64,000 nucleotides of DNA. Source: Dipetalonema caudispina (lineage: Eukaryota > Nematoda > Chromadorea > Rhabditida > Onchocercidae). The stretch is from NCBI GenBank assembly GCA_013365325.1, contig JABVXV010000003.1, positions 868,001-932,000 on the forward strand, written 5' to 3'. Of this stretch, positions 20,230 to 40,300 are shown one piece after another. The position numbers were made by a program, and so were the translations under genes. The notes below the pieces were generated by a model. The model was not told the origin of the DNA. It ran no database searches and was given only the letters and a program-made list of their open reading frames with translations. How positions within the stretch are numbered: position 1 is the stretch's first letter; the number at the start of each line of letters is the position of its first letter.

Positions 20230-22320
20230 TCAGCTTTGCTTAGGCTTAAGACCATACTTTTCCTTTATTCTATCTTGATGTTCTGGAAATGGATCGTAAT
20301 TGCTTAATAAGCCAGCACCATAGTAAGTATACTGAGAATTAAGAGCACTGATGTGATAAGTTTTCTGCAATTTTCGCCGCCGACGATGCAACTGAAAAAA
20401 AAATTTGAAGATTTCCAAATTGAAATAACGAATGACTATCGTCGACAACTTATTATTCTTAACAGTCATAAAACCGAGGTGTTCAATAATTATAAGCAAA
20501 TAATAGGGTAAAAACAAACTCTAGAAGTGAATTGAGGACTATTCTAAAAGTTAATTATTCAGAAAAACCAAATATACATGAACGCTTTCATTTCAACGTT
20601 TCCAGCTTAATTTTTGAATTTAAATCTGTAAATTTACGGACTTTTTGTAAGACGGACAGGTAAGTAAATTCCTAAACAAAAATGTAAATCGATGAATTAA
20701 CAAGCTGTTAGCTTAAAGTAAAAAATTTTTAACAGAGCTATTTCCCTTCAGATACATTATCATTACTCGATAGTAATTACACATGTAATTTATTTCGCTG
20801 TTCGCAGCTCGAGCATTTATCATAATCTAATAAAAAAAACTGTGGAGTCGTTGGTCATTCTTGAATAGCATCCGCAAATTCAAGTATTCCAATAGTCGAC
20901 GCAAAAAGATATTTCAGAAAAAATTAGAAAAAATAAAGAGGTAAGGAATGGTAAGAAAATCTAAACAAAACTGAGTGGACAATACAGTTCATTTGGTATG
21001 ATGAACTGCATTTCCAGAAATCATCCAATGCAAACTTTGCAAAAATTTTGATGACATGCTGAAAGAAATCGCTTTTGCTAAGGTATTACTATATTCTACT
21101 TGACTCCAAAATAAAGCAAGAAAAATGACAGTGTCCTTACAATAATTTTATAAAACCATTCTGAATCCTACATATAACACATCGAAAATTTGAGTTAGAA
21201 CAAAGTGACGTTCGCAAAATAACACTCAATTTTTCCTATTTCTCTGTGGTGCAAATTCATATTTTTATTTATATTGGAATTCGAATAACTATCACTTTAA
21301 CACAGCTAATGTTTTTGAGGAAAGCATATTTTTGACAAAAACGGATAGACTATCAATGATGTATAAAAAGTAGCTCGAAGTGTGCATTTTTTTCAAAGCA
21401 GCACAAAAAATTTACGGTACCAGTATCAAACAGCTTACAATGCTTTTCGAATCAAGTATTACAAGTAATCAAACACAAATGGCCTAGCAAAATGATTAGT
21501 TTTGCATGTTTTTTATAAGAGAAAAAAATGAACCTTTAAAATAGTATGCAAGTCGTTGAGAGTAAATGGAAATTCACCATCAGAATCTGAGTCAGATTCC
21601 TCGAGCAAAATCTTCTGAATCCATTTCCGTTTTCTCAAGGTATTAAAATTGTACAGCTGACTAACAGCAGATTTTCGTTCTTCTTCTGTTCCCCACAGAG
21701 AGCGTACTGAGAACATGCTAGCGATGTTGTGACGCACTTTCACAGGCGAACCAGGGTAAGGCAAAATTGACGTGCCTGGAACCCTGGAAACATGAAAAAT
21801 TTCGAACATTAACCACTTTGAAAATCGATAAACAACATTTGCAAAAAAGTTTGAAATCAAACCATTATTCTAATTGTAAACGAATGTAACCCGCACTTTA
21901 TTGGTTGAGTTAATAGTTCTTCCAGCTGATGCACAAATCGCGTCAGATCTAACATTTTGTGTAGTCTTTGCATTCGCAAAGACTCTGTTGCAGTATTTCT
22001 TGACCGACTGCCTACTACTGTTCCACCAACCTCCAATCTTTCTACATTCGACGTACCTAAATTCAGACTGACTGGATAAATCAGCTACCAAAATTTTAGA
22101 AGACCGCATGATAATACTTAAAGAATTTAAGTTATGTGCTGAATTAATATCTCCGAAAAATAAAGGATTCCCAAGGTGAAAATGCTTGAGCAGCATAAAT
22201 AGAGCTAGGAAGTGTTTCCTTTCAATATATCCCTCATAATGCAACAATGAAGTATAAAGAGTAAGTACACTGGGATGATAAATCCAAAGCCTGACCTTGT
22301 TGCCCTCCTGTATCCATCAT
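20230..22320 (-). CDS. Stand-alone INO80 N-terminal-module protein (no ATPase)
   Basis: Four phase-perfect exons: 22320-22269, 22071-21897, 21783-21534 and 20391-20230 (639 nt, 212 residues). Residues about 115-205 align with human INO80 N-terminus: LYNFNTLRKRKWIQKILL with LYNFSKLKKSRKWLKSILL, then an acidic Asp/Ser run (ESDSDSDGE), then FTLNDLHTILKLHRRRRKL with LSREELHNMLRLHKYKKLH, and QYTYYGAGLLSNYDPFPEHQ with QYQYYSAGLLSTYDPFYEQQ. The segment LRMQRLHKMLDLTRFVHQL may correspond to the first INO80 helix. The protein then ends with KEKYGLKPKQS and TGA, just where human INO80 continues into its Lys-rich region, HSA/DBINO and Snf2 ATPase; none of these is nearby. In human INO80 the N-terminal region assembles metazoan-specific subunits, so this gene could encode only that scaffold. 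Start at 22320 (second Met in tandem) is inferred from splice phase. Alternatives: truncated duplicate or gene remnant. Confidence 0.75.
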
Positions 22321-22958
22321 ATATCCAACAGCTCTCGTCACGTCATTATTTTCTCACCACCGCGTAATGTAAAATCACCCGCGAAACAGACGATGACCTC
22401 CCAACGCTATTGTGCTGTAAACAGAATAATATGTCACCTTTCACAGCGGGATTTTAAAAGAGGGCAGTGAGTAGTGCATGGACTGAACCTAGGGTAGTAA
22501 TTAATCGGCCGTGATTAACATTACCGAAATAGGTTTCTTAGAAGTCAACTAAATCTGAAATGCTTCCTAGTAGGGTTCATCTCATTGCACTTTATTTGTG
22601 GGTCTACTGAGCCAAAAACTATTTCTGAACACTAATCACAATAGCAAAGATGAAATTATTTATTTACTGTAAAAGGTGAAATACCGTAGTGTTCTATTCT
22701 TTTTTAGCAAATAGATGAAACACTCTTTATTACAATTAGGAGCCTTGCCAAAATAACTCCAGTAAAAACAAAATAAACATAAAAAGAATGACACAGAAGA
22801 ATGAGGACGGCAAAAAACGCACCAACAATCACCAACAAATATCTAACAAATACATTGAATACAATAAATGAATAATCATACAATCTGAGCGAGTAATACG
22901 TTGGAATATAGGTAATTTCACAGATTTGGAAAAAGTGATCGATTTATAGGTGTTTTAG
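22321..22958. other. Spacer between INO80-N and BLM genes
   Basis: About 640 bp between the inferred start of the INO80-like gene and the BLM stop, both minus strand. It contains the BLM 3' UTR and the INO80-N upstream region. No gene seen. Same-strand spacing does not clearly indicate an operon. Confidence 0.5.
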
Positions 22959-29071
<6,113 letters not shown>

Positions 29072-31370
29072 TAACCTCAAATTAACATAACCAATTCTAA
29101 AGAACAAATCAACCCGACGCAGCGAAAAGAGAAAAACTCCCCGAGCTTTCCCGCCACAAACCACTTTTGAAGATTACAACTTTTGGTGCGCTGTGAAAAT
29201 TGTTGAGTCTCGAGTTGGTACAGATAAAAGGATGTCAGGTGGGGATGTCAAAAGGTCATTCTGTTTCTAAGAGTTCAATAAGCTCTATGCGAAGCAGAAG
29301 ATCTTGGTTGAAGAAATCCATCACCTAATCGAAACTATACTGCCTTATCAGCTCTTACAAGTTTAGATATTCCCAAAGCTTGCCGTCATAAATTCGGATG
29401 TCTCCGAAGTAATCAGTAAATAGTAGAAACGTATTGACTTCATTGAACAATGACTATAATATGAGAATACATTGAGTGATTATGTGCAAGAGAATATGTA
29501 AGATATTAATCACTTCATTCTCTCTCATGATATACAAATTGTAGTGTTACCGAATTTAAATTTTAATGGCGTGAGAAAATGTAAGGCACTTTGCGTTCAA
29601 TGATACTATGATACTGACATTATTGAGAAAAATAAAATCTTACCTGACAAGTAGGAAATAATATGGTATTTGATTAAGGTCTTGCAAGATCTCAGATCTT
29701 TTTTAGCATTCTCTGTCTTATGTAGGAGAAAGACCGATAAAAGAAATTTAAGATCTGACATTTCCCGGTCTACGTATCCTTACCATTAACATCAAAAGAG
29801 GTTAAAGGATAAAGTAATGATTATCGAAAACTGGCATTAGGAATCAGCTTAAGTTTCAGATTTCAAATACATCAAATTGTGGAAATTCCAAATAAATGGA
29901 TGGATTGAACGACTGACGACTGCGTGATAGATTGCAAGAAGTGATAAGCCACTCCGTAACACTTTTGACTCATCTTTTCTATTGTGGCCTTTTTTTGATC
30001 GAAAAAATCATGAAAGAGTTGATGGTGACAATAATTAGGACAGGTCTTACCCGCTGTTATCATCTATTTTCTCCTTTTTTTGTATCTGAGTTCAAAGATT
30101 AAGTCTTAAATTTTTAATAGCTACAACTCATTAGAAACTGTTAGTCAACAGCATTAGAAATACAAATTATTTATGATGAAACATTTCCATTTCTATCTGA
30201 GAAGACCAATTGCAATCTTGTGGATGTTGACATGACTGGACAACAAACAAACAACAAAATTTAGCCAATTGTCTGTCTAATCTATTAGGTTGACTTTTTA
30301 AGTAAAGCAGTAGTTATTCATAACTAAAACTATAGATAAGTTATGCAGGTTATAGTTTAGTGACTTGTTTAGTGATCACATCAAATAAATAGATGTATGT
30401 CTGAATTAGATGATATCAGGTATTCCACTGATTTTTTCATTCTTTCAAAATTTAATTTTAGTTGCGGAAAGAATCGCTTTGAGATGATGAAATGTTTCAA
30501 TGAAAGTTGTGAGTTATTCTAGAAAACCTAAAAATCAAAAAAAAAGCAAAGCAAACTTTGATTAGTCTTTCTTATATATACGTATACTTCAATATTAATG
30601 CTGAAATACAGGTAATAAAAGAATCCTTTTGGTTGGAATTCTAAAAGAAACCTAAGCGATGTGAAAGCGATCAAAATTTTCAAAATATTCTGTCTTCATG
30701 CGTTCTCAATTTTCCCCAACTATGACTAAATTACAAAATTACAACAGTTATATTTCGCAGATGCTTCAAAAACTTCTTAAATTTATTGCTGTCATTTTAA
30801 TATACTCTACTTTCTCTTCTCTTTTCTAATTCAGAAGCTTAAATTTTAAAAGAGAAAAGATTTTCGAATTCTAAATGCTTCTACACTGATCGTTTTTGGA
30901 AGTTATTAGATATTAGATCTGCTTCAACAGTTAAATATTTTAATGCTTTTTTCTCTCAAATAGTCATTTTTACGCTATTTAACTTTTTTTTTACATAAAT
31001 TCTTTTAGTAGGATTACCTTTAAGCGCAAATAGTCAAAATCTTTTTATTTTGGATTATCTAGCAGTATTCCAAATGTAAGTGGAGAATAGTGAATTGTCA
31101 AGAAACAGTTTCGCGAAGGACTTTCCAGTTCCTTTGTTTCATTCTCTTACCAGTAGCTAATTAATTATGTCTAATTAATCTTTCTAATATTCTCTTACAC
31201 TTCCCTGAGCATATATTTGTTTACTTTGCTGAGTTTGAGAAGCTTGCAACATTGGCAACAATTTTCGTTTCTACAAATATCCAAAAGGAGGGAAAGGGAA
31301 ATGAAGAAAGAAAGAAGATTTTGGCCATTAGTGATGAGCACGATGAAGTCGAGACAGATGGACATCGCCA
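29072..31370. other. Divergent intergenic region between BLM and supervillin
   Basis: About 2.3 kb between head-to-head genes, so it should carry both promoters. Low-complexity AT-rich DNA with T- and A-runs. The only ORFs are short and unrelated to known proteins (29872-30063 minus). No tRNA or repeat family recognised. Confidence 0.5.
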
Positions 31371-34300
31371 ATGGGCGGTGTTGTACTGGCTAGAAAGGAC
31401 TCTTTCCTAAACCGCCCCTCTACCACCAAGCCCGCCCTTGAGCGAATTCAACGAAGTGTCAGTGACGGGTATACCATCCGCTGCTTTTTCTTCAGCTGCT
31501 CTCCTTGTTATCTGAATATTGTTCGTCATCCTGTTTGCTGGCTAATTTTATGCCACAAAGACACGAAACGAACTTTTATTTAATTTTCAAACTGAAATTT
31601 GAAAAATTCGTAGAATTTATTTAATTGATGATTGCGGAGAAGTTGGCACAACTTGAGGAGAGCACTAATCGCTGGCGTTATCAACGATCACGTGAAGTAG
31701 TGGTACCAGAAACACGTGGAATATTGACTCAACGAAAAAGTGCCCTATTGGAAAAACAAGATGTTAGTCATTTCTATAAACTTGGTGTAAAGATTCAGTT
31801 TGAAAAGTGGAATTAAATTGTCAATTATGAAAATTGTCACATTCAATTTTCCTCACTATTTTTCCATTCTCTAAGCTATATTATACAATGTCTATTCCTT
31901 TCCTTCATGGTTGAATAATTTCAAAATAAACAAAAATTTTTTTCTATCCTATAAAATTTTTGGTAAAATTTTGGCAAGAAAATGTTTGTGAAAAAAAAAA
32001 TGATTTTTTCCACTTTGAAATGAATTTACTCGTTAGAATTTTTAAATTATTTAATTGCCTCATCTGACTTACTAGTAATTATTCGTTATAATAATAAATA
32101 CTGATTTATTGAACGGTATTTTATGATTGCTTTTAGATAACGATACGTATCTTTGATATAGAATATCTGATAAGAACTGGGTAGTAGAACAAACAGCTCG
32201 ATTAATTTAGTTCATTTTAGGATTTGTATGAGGCAAGAAACAGCAAGAATATTGATCATTCCGAGGAGGAAAAACGGAAAATCTTTTCTAAAATTTAATC
32301 CTTTAATATCTTTAACAAGGGCTTTTAAAATTTATACTAACATTTCAAATACTCCCAAACACAATGATAGCTAGCGTCTTTTTTTTAACTGATCAGAAAT
32401 GAGTTTCATTTTTGCACAATCATTCATTTTTTAAATTTTATTTCCAATATTGTCAAAAGTTATTTTCATTAATTACTCAACCTGAATTAGTTGTTCCTCT
32501 CACATTTTTTCATTTCATTTATAATAATGCAATAAGCTGAACCTACTGAAATTTTGAAAATATCGTTTCACTCTTTTGCTTTCTTTGCGCGAGAAAAAAG
32601 CTGACAAAACTCCGAGAAACACCTAATTTACTTTGTCCATCTCTCTGCTACTATTCCATCTCTCTATCTATCAAGAGTTTTTTTTGAATCTGATTGCCTA
32701 CTTGTCTGTTTATCTTGTTTTCAATCTTGAATACTAATAATAATATTTAGGCAATGATATTTATTCAAGGACAAATACTCTCTTCCTTCCCTGTCCTTTT
32801 CCAGTTATTCTATATTGTTGTTGTTGTTGTTTTTTTTTTTTTATGAAATCGGCAATCAGTTTGTTTCAATTCATTCATTCATCAGTGATCAAATGTAATT
32901 GGCAGAGCAATGCCTAAATCTGTTTCGTAATGAGTTAACAACAACAGTTTCTTGTTTGATACACAGCTTTACTCGGATTTCCTGGCCAAAAGTTATGGAG
33001 AGATAGCCAAGTTATGTATGCACTTAAGATATTATAATAATGCAATTGTTGCACAGCAAGCGGGAAAGGTATGGATGGATGAATGCAGGAATCTCCAGGG
33101 ATTCTCTGATAGCATTCATTGAGGACATTTCGAATATTAGTGTCACTAAATGGTCAAACACACATTTGACAGTTTCCGAAAACAGAATTTGAGCTAATAT
33201 ATGGTCGTAGCCGTCTAACTCCTGCTACCCTTTGTTTACTTTAAAATTGCTAGAATAAATTTTATGAGTGATTTTATGGACTATCTTCTTTCCGGCAATC
33301 CGGAAATTTTCAAGTAGTTAAAAGATAAATATCGATGAATTGGAGTATCATCATTGCATTAGTGCTTCGTTTATGATTCATCGAAAACACTTTCGATACG
33401 GCACAACCTCTGACTGATTTTCATCGAAAGCGGTACCAAAAGTGCAGATCAAAGTACCAATTTTCAATTTGCTAAGCATAAAAAGCCTGAGTTTCGGGCA
33501 TTTATCGGTTAATTCGGTGATGATTTGACGACAACACTATTGCAGCAGAGGGGGGCACAACCAGTCATTAATGCCGATCAATAAGCAGTTAATCCATTCA
33601 TTGTCAACCGTAATGCGACATCTTTTCCTCTCACTCCCTTTTCAATAACTTCCGGCTTAAATGGAACATGCCGGAAACTTGAAACAACTGTTTAGCAGTT
33701 GAAAAGCGCTTCAGGTAGCCATCTTTTAGATTTCAGGATGTTGTTCTCGTTAATAGTCAAACGGAAGTAATGCTTGAATTTAATTAATGAACAATTAGCA
33801 ATAATTTAAAATAGTCACTGGAAAGTTAGCTATTACACTTTAATTCCGTAATGAAGTCCAGAATTGATCAAATTATGATAAACTTCGGAAATATTTCTTT
33901 AATTAATAAACCACTTTTATCCGCTAGTTCACCTAATAAATCATTTCATATATTACGACTACTTTCTTTTTTCCTTTTCGTGAATATCGATGTGAATGGT
34001 CTTATCCAACTATCATTTAATTGGGTTAAATTAATCAAATAATTTATTGGAACTCAGTGATACCGAATTATTGCTTTTCTGTGAAGCCTTAGTTCAATAA
34101 TATAAAATTTATTGAACAAAATTTCAGAAAAAATGAAAGAAAAATCTTTAACCCCATCAAATGACACTTAGATAAAATTCATATTGATAAACTTTAAATT
34201 AATTGGAAGCACATTTCCTTCCTTTCGTTGAATCACTTTTAATTGAAAAGTTATTAGATGAGTCTGAAAAAGCAGCATCCATCATCATTTTCTTATCAGT

Positions 34301-37300
34301 TCAAATAAATTTTTCTTTTCATTGAGATTTTCACCGGAAGAATCTTAACTATCAACCATATAGTTTACCTTTCTTTGCTCTCATATCACCTGCAACGATA
34401 TCACTTACAAGCCAGTTTTCACAGTACTTTTGAGCATTTTTAAAATTGGAAGTAAAGAATTTTTCTTCACACTTTGCAAGATATGCACTAATTATGCAAA
34501 TCTACCTAAATGCTAGCAACCTCAAATATTCTATGCAAAAACTTGTTAGCTATTAAAAAAGGTAAAAGATTTCTTTTATTCATCTTATTAAATTTCAACG
34601 AATTCATTGCTGGTGGTTGATAAGCAAGCAATTTTTTCATTTAGTCACGCAGTTCAATCGGTTCTTAACCGCATCCTTCAATTGATCGCATAGTCGAATT
34701 ACACCGCATGTCGTGATACTTTGAAAGGTTAGGTTAGGGAAAATATCAGTAACTTCGTTGAAATTTATTAGCATAAAGCATTCATCTTTGTGATGTATAA
34801 TAAAACGAAATTGTAGCTTCTCATTTACAATGTCGTTTTCCAACGTTTAAATGAAAATTTTGTAAATTTTATCATAATTTGAATATTTATTGAGAATAAT
34901 ACGAGACAATTCAGTTATTAACTAAACGGTTTTGCTAAGAGTAGTCTGGAGAGCGATGTTCATCACAACGAAGTCATCATGGAAACGATCACTTTTACCA
35001 TTAACTATATCTGAATGCCAATGTAACCCACTTGAGAACAATATAATAAGTAAAGATAATCCTTTTTATTATCCGATGGATGATATGATTTGTAACTACG
35101 TGCTGTGTAACATAGGAATTCTGTAGAAATTGTGAAGAAATTTTGACACTGTAATAATGTGAGGAATGAATTTGATAATACATTTGAAATAATTGCATGT
35201 ATTGCTGATAATGTTAGAACAGTGATGGTATTTGTGAAGTGATAAAGTTTATCAAATAATGTCAGTTTGAAATAATTTACTTTTAGGCAGGTTTGGAAAA
35301 AAATGAAATAGTGTCGTCAAATTTTTGCTCGTTCTCGTCCACTTCAAATTATTTCATTTGGTCATTGCGATCTGATAGGCGTATTGATACCTCTTATGGA
35401 GATGAGTGATAGTAAGGAATAATTTGTTGTGTGTTATTCATTCATCATTTACATTTTGCGCAAATCATTCATACCTTCTTGTGCAGGTTGATAGGTTGTC
35501 TCAATCGTTGCTTAGAAACCCAACAAACTTTTTTGGTAAATATTAAGAACTTCTAACGCTTTACTTTTTATTCATAATGTAATGGTTTTTTTAAATTATT
35601 GCACATTAAAATTCTTCGTTGTCAAATGAAAATAACCTTTTTTTCATGATTTTTAAAACTAGAAAAATTAAATCATATTTCCAAATACTATGTTTAATTT
35701 TCTATTTTTGGAGAACTTTTTGAAATCTAAATATGAGTTAAAATTTTTCAGTTTGTGGATGGCAGTGTTATGCTAACTGATAGTGGTAAGTTGCCGAAAA
35801 AAGGAGAGAAGAAAGTACTTGAGTTACAAAAGCATGCATTAGAAGAAGTAAGTCTTCATTGCGAGGAAATCTTTTCTCTCAATGAATTAAATTCAAAAAA
35901 TTAAACTGAAAATTCAAATTTCAAAATTTTCAAACTTTTGGAAAATTTCTTATGTTCATTTAAATCAAAATATGATAAGTTTCTAGTCAGCTGAACGATG
36001 GCGTGAACGTATTAAAAGAGATCCAGATTTGCAATATCTCGATGGAATGAAACGTTTGCAGAAAGATTTCCCAACCAAACAAATATCTCCAAAAACTAGA
36101 ACAGTGGATATTGATAAAGGCTTGGATCGTTTTTATTCTTGTGCTTCCACTATTTCGCCATTACAAATTGATTTGGATGAATTCGAGGATATTACCACTA
36201 TTACCCCAAGGTATTGCTTTTGAATGTGCTTGATATATCTTTGATTATTCCAATTAATTATGCTAATTGTGAATGAAATCTAAATGTTTACAGTATATTA
36301 TTAAATGGATTAGAACAATAAAGTCAAGTAAGGTAGTGTTGAAATAATGGCCAGACTTTTTTTTTTCGAGTTGTTCATGTGACTGAGAATTCCTACCGTT
36401 TACCGATTTTTTCCAGCCTACTATCATTTTTTTTGGTTATTATAGCAATGATATGTTGATTTCTGATATATCAATAATTAAATTTGTCTGTAATTTGATC
36501 AGCCAGAAAATATTTTTTCCTTCTTTCAATTTGTAAAACGAATGCCGAGGGATATAGTCACTGGAACAATATTTCGATAAAATGACATAAAATCTGACTA
36601 TTATGTATGTCAACAACTTCCATACGCGATACACAAATCTGATACGGTAGACAGCCAATGGTTAAAATCTAGCAGTGACCCTATGTATGACACATTCCGC
36701 CTGGTGACTTTAACATTGAGAACTTTGAACAAATTTGTGAAATGGCACAGTTATGGGTCACTTACATATATGTACACATATCATGAGGTGCAGACACCTA
36801 CAACACACATCTAGTAATTCTAAACTGTTAATTTTCATTTTTACATATCAAGGGGTTATATAATTGAACAGAACTATCTCGTTATTCAATGAATTACATT
36901 CTATTCTCATCTTTGAAGTATATTTTTGATTTTATTTGAACTTTTGTTTATCACTTGCTGATTAAACTACCCAAGCATAGTTTTCTCGGTGATGTATTTT
37001 ATATCATGTCACACTTCGATACTATGTGATAGATACTATTCCCATTTAATCATGGTATTCTCCTCGACCTACGATAATGTGGAGACATCGGAATAGCAAG
37101 CGAATTATAGTTTAAATAACAAATATGAATAATATTTTACAATAATACTTGTGAAATTAACTTAATAATAAAAAAATAAATTGAAAAATGAATAGGAAAC
37201 CGTATTACGTGTTTTCCAGATTGGTTGTACCGACTCGAGCTGCAGTACATGGTCGTAGTCGACGTAATGCTTCATGTCGATCGGTGGAACCTTTGATATG

Positions 37301-40300
37301 TCATTCAGTTGTTGATGTATTATCGAATCCCATTGATCATCGGAGGAAAATTGATCAGGAAGAAGATGATGGAATAGGAATTTCTGGTGGCGCCAAAAAG
37401 GTTCTCCGTACATTTACTTAACTAATGATAAAATTTAGTGGCCTTGAAGAAATCCCGAGAACTTTTAACAAACCTAATCTTTTATTTCAGGGTCTGCAGA
37501 GCAAAGTAGATTATTCGGCTGTAAAACTGAAAAAAAGAGAACTAAAGTCACCATATCCAGAACTAATGCTTATACGAGTGAAAGGTTATCTGCTTTTTAG
37601 CGGTCTTATTTATCACAACCACTATGGAAGTAGAAATTTTCATTTCGATAATTTAGATATGAAATTTCTTTCCAATTGATAATGTATTTGAAACCAGGCT
37701 TTAGAATGTGATGGTCAAAGCTGGTGTGAAATCTGATTTATGATGATTGCTTTACTTGAGATGAGAAATACTCACTATTACAAAAAATGGGTGAAGTTGG
37801 GCCAGTCGTTCCATAGATTTATTTCGATTAAAATTGTTTCGAAAGAAATAGGATTGATCGGATGAATAAATCTCATCCCAAGAAACATTCGCTTGATCCT
37901 CATCTTTTTCACTTTCTAAATTTAATTTTTTCATTTATATATGCAATGGTTTAGGTGATAAGTATATCGATGTTCGACTAGTAGCACCTAAATATACCTC
38001 AATTCATGCATATGCTGTATTCGTTCTGGTTGCACCAAAGCAATTATTCTTATACCACGGGAAATATGCTAGTTTACTGGAGAAGAGTAAAGTAATCCTT
38101 TGTTTTCTATTTCTTTGTAAGCCAATATTCAAATCTATTCTGAAATTATTTATTAATAAATTGCTTAGCAATACTTTGATTTTTCTTTTTAAATGCAACG
38201 GTTATCCTCAAAAATTTACGATACCCTAAGATGTACCATTCCTATCTTATCCAAAATGATAATTATTACAAAAACTGTTTCACTGAAATTGTCGTTTAAT
38301 TTCTTATTCTTTAAAAATCTACTACTTTTCATATTTACCGAACAAAGAAATCCTCTTTTTAGAATGTAACCTAATCAGTCTTCTTTTGTTCTCGGTGTCC
38401 TTGCAACTAATTTCCCGCTGTGTTGCCTGATCATCTATTTCTTGCTGTTTTACAATTTAAAAATGAAAGAAACTTAAAAATCTTCAGATTAAAGTCTGAC
38501 TATTGTCTAAGTTAAATTAATTCCACAATGAATAATGAAAATCACAAGATATGATTTTAAAGTAAGAAGCAAGAATCAGGCCTGGCTGAATTCCTGAAAA
38601 AATTCCTAATGATTCTGAAGGTAAACCAAAAATTCACAACTATATAATTTCAGGCAGCCATAATAATTACAAGTATCTGTGAAAAAAACGGTGAATTGGG
38701 ATGCAATGCGAAGCATTTTGAAAATGTTCACGAAGGAGTTGGTATCGGCGCATTCTGGCGTTTGCTTGGTTTGAACGAAGAAGAGTGTGAAAGTATCATA
38801 ACTGAAGAATACGTTCCGGACAATCTGCTAACTCTAAATGAACCGTTTCAGAATATTGCTGCTCAAATGAACACAATTTATGAAGTTGACGAGCATTATG
38901 ACATACAACACATCTCTTCAGGCCAAATCCCAAAGTTCTCTCTATTGCATCCCAAAAAAGTTGGCTTTTTGCTATTTATTAATTACTTATCATAAGGCAA
39001 AAAAAATTTTATGACCTGTCAATACATATATTGACGCAAAAAAAACATTTCAGGAACATTAATTAAATCATAATATTTTAGGACCGTATATCTTTCTTGT
39101 ATTCTGCAAAGTAAATGAAAATTAAAATTGATAATGATTGCGTGTTGAGTGATTTAAATTATATTGAGTAAGTCTGTTAAGGAAGATTAGTTTTCACATG
39201 GGAGTTAAATTTTTTAGTTTCAGCCTAATAAATTCTTAGATTCTCTTCTTGGCTAATTGTATTTTCAAATTTTATATTCTTTTTTTCTTTTTTTAAAGTG
39301 ATAATTACGCATTTTAGAATTTGATTTTCGATTTTGGTTCTGAAATTTACGTTTGGGTTGGTCGAAGCGCTGATCGTGTCGGAACACAGCATGCAGTTGA
39401 GTACGCTAAAACACTGGTAGGTGTATATATTACTCCCTTGTCTCATACTGTAATTTTATGATTTCCACTATTGAAATCTTTACTATTTACCGGAATAAGT
39501 ATACTGCAAGTTATCGAAGAAGTCTCTTTGATCAAGAAATGCAAAAATCAAGTAGAACCTACCATTATGGTATTCAGTGATTTTTATTGAATGAAAAAAT
39601 CCAATTCACTAGTAGAAGATTGGCCTGAAGTCATTGAACTATTGGTAGGTGATGAATAGAAATAAATAACTATTAATGAATAAAAATATATAACCAGTAA
39701 TGAGTAATTTTTAGCGCAGCAAGCCTTTGGACGTGATGTTTGGATTGGATCGGATGATATTGGGTGATAATTTCAATATAACTCGACCGGTTTGGTGCCT
39801 ATTTATCAAACTAACTCAAGGACTGAATGATTCACTCTTCCAGCACAAATTTCATGATTGGCAAGAAATAATTCCTCATACGTATAATACGTTTCCACAT
39901 TGGAAAGCCCCCACGTCTCCAGCTTTAGTATTACGTGAGGAAGAAAATGCATGCAATTTAGGAAGGTCCCACAAAATTTTTTTTTTAAATCAATTTAACT
40001 TTAAACAGTTTCTAGTAGTGGAAAAGTCAAGAAATTAACAACTAAAAAATTATGGATAAAAGTTAAAAATGAATGCCTTGACAGTCAGAGGTAAAGAATA
40101 GTCTGTTTCCACAGTAAAAATCTCTTGATCATTTTATTAATATTAGTTTTCAAGAATCAAAATTCCATTTACTGCAGAAATCTTGCATCCCGACCAATGG
40201 AAGAACCAGTTTTAATCCTAGAAGAAAGGAAACTATGCAGAGATTCCAAAAATGTTTTTACTGAGAACGTACGATACTTTGTTTTGGAGGGTGAAAAGAC

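Noticed and set aside
21870..22247. 125-aa minus-strand ORF in the INO80-N region
   Set aside because: The frame does not join in phase to the next exon. A different frame of the same exon (LRMQRLHKMLDLTRFVHQL) joins perfectly at both ends.
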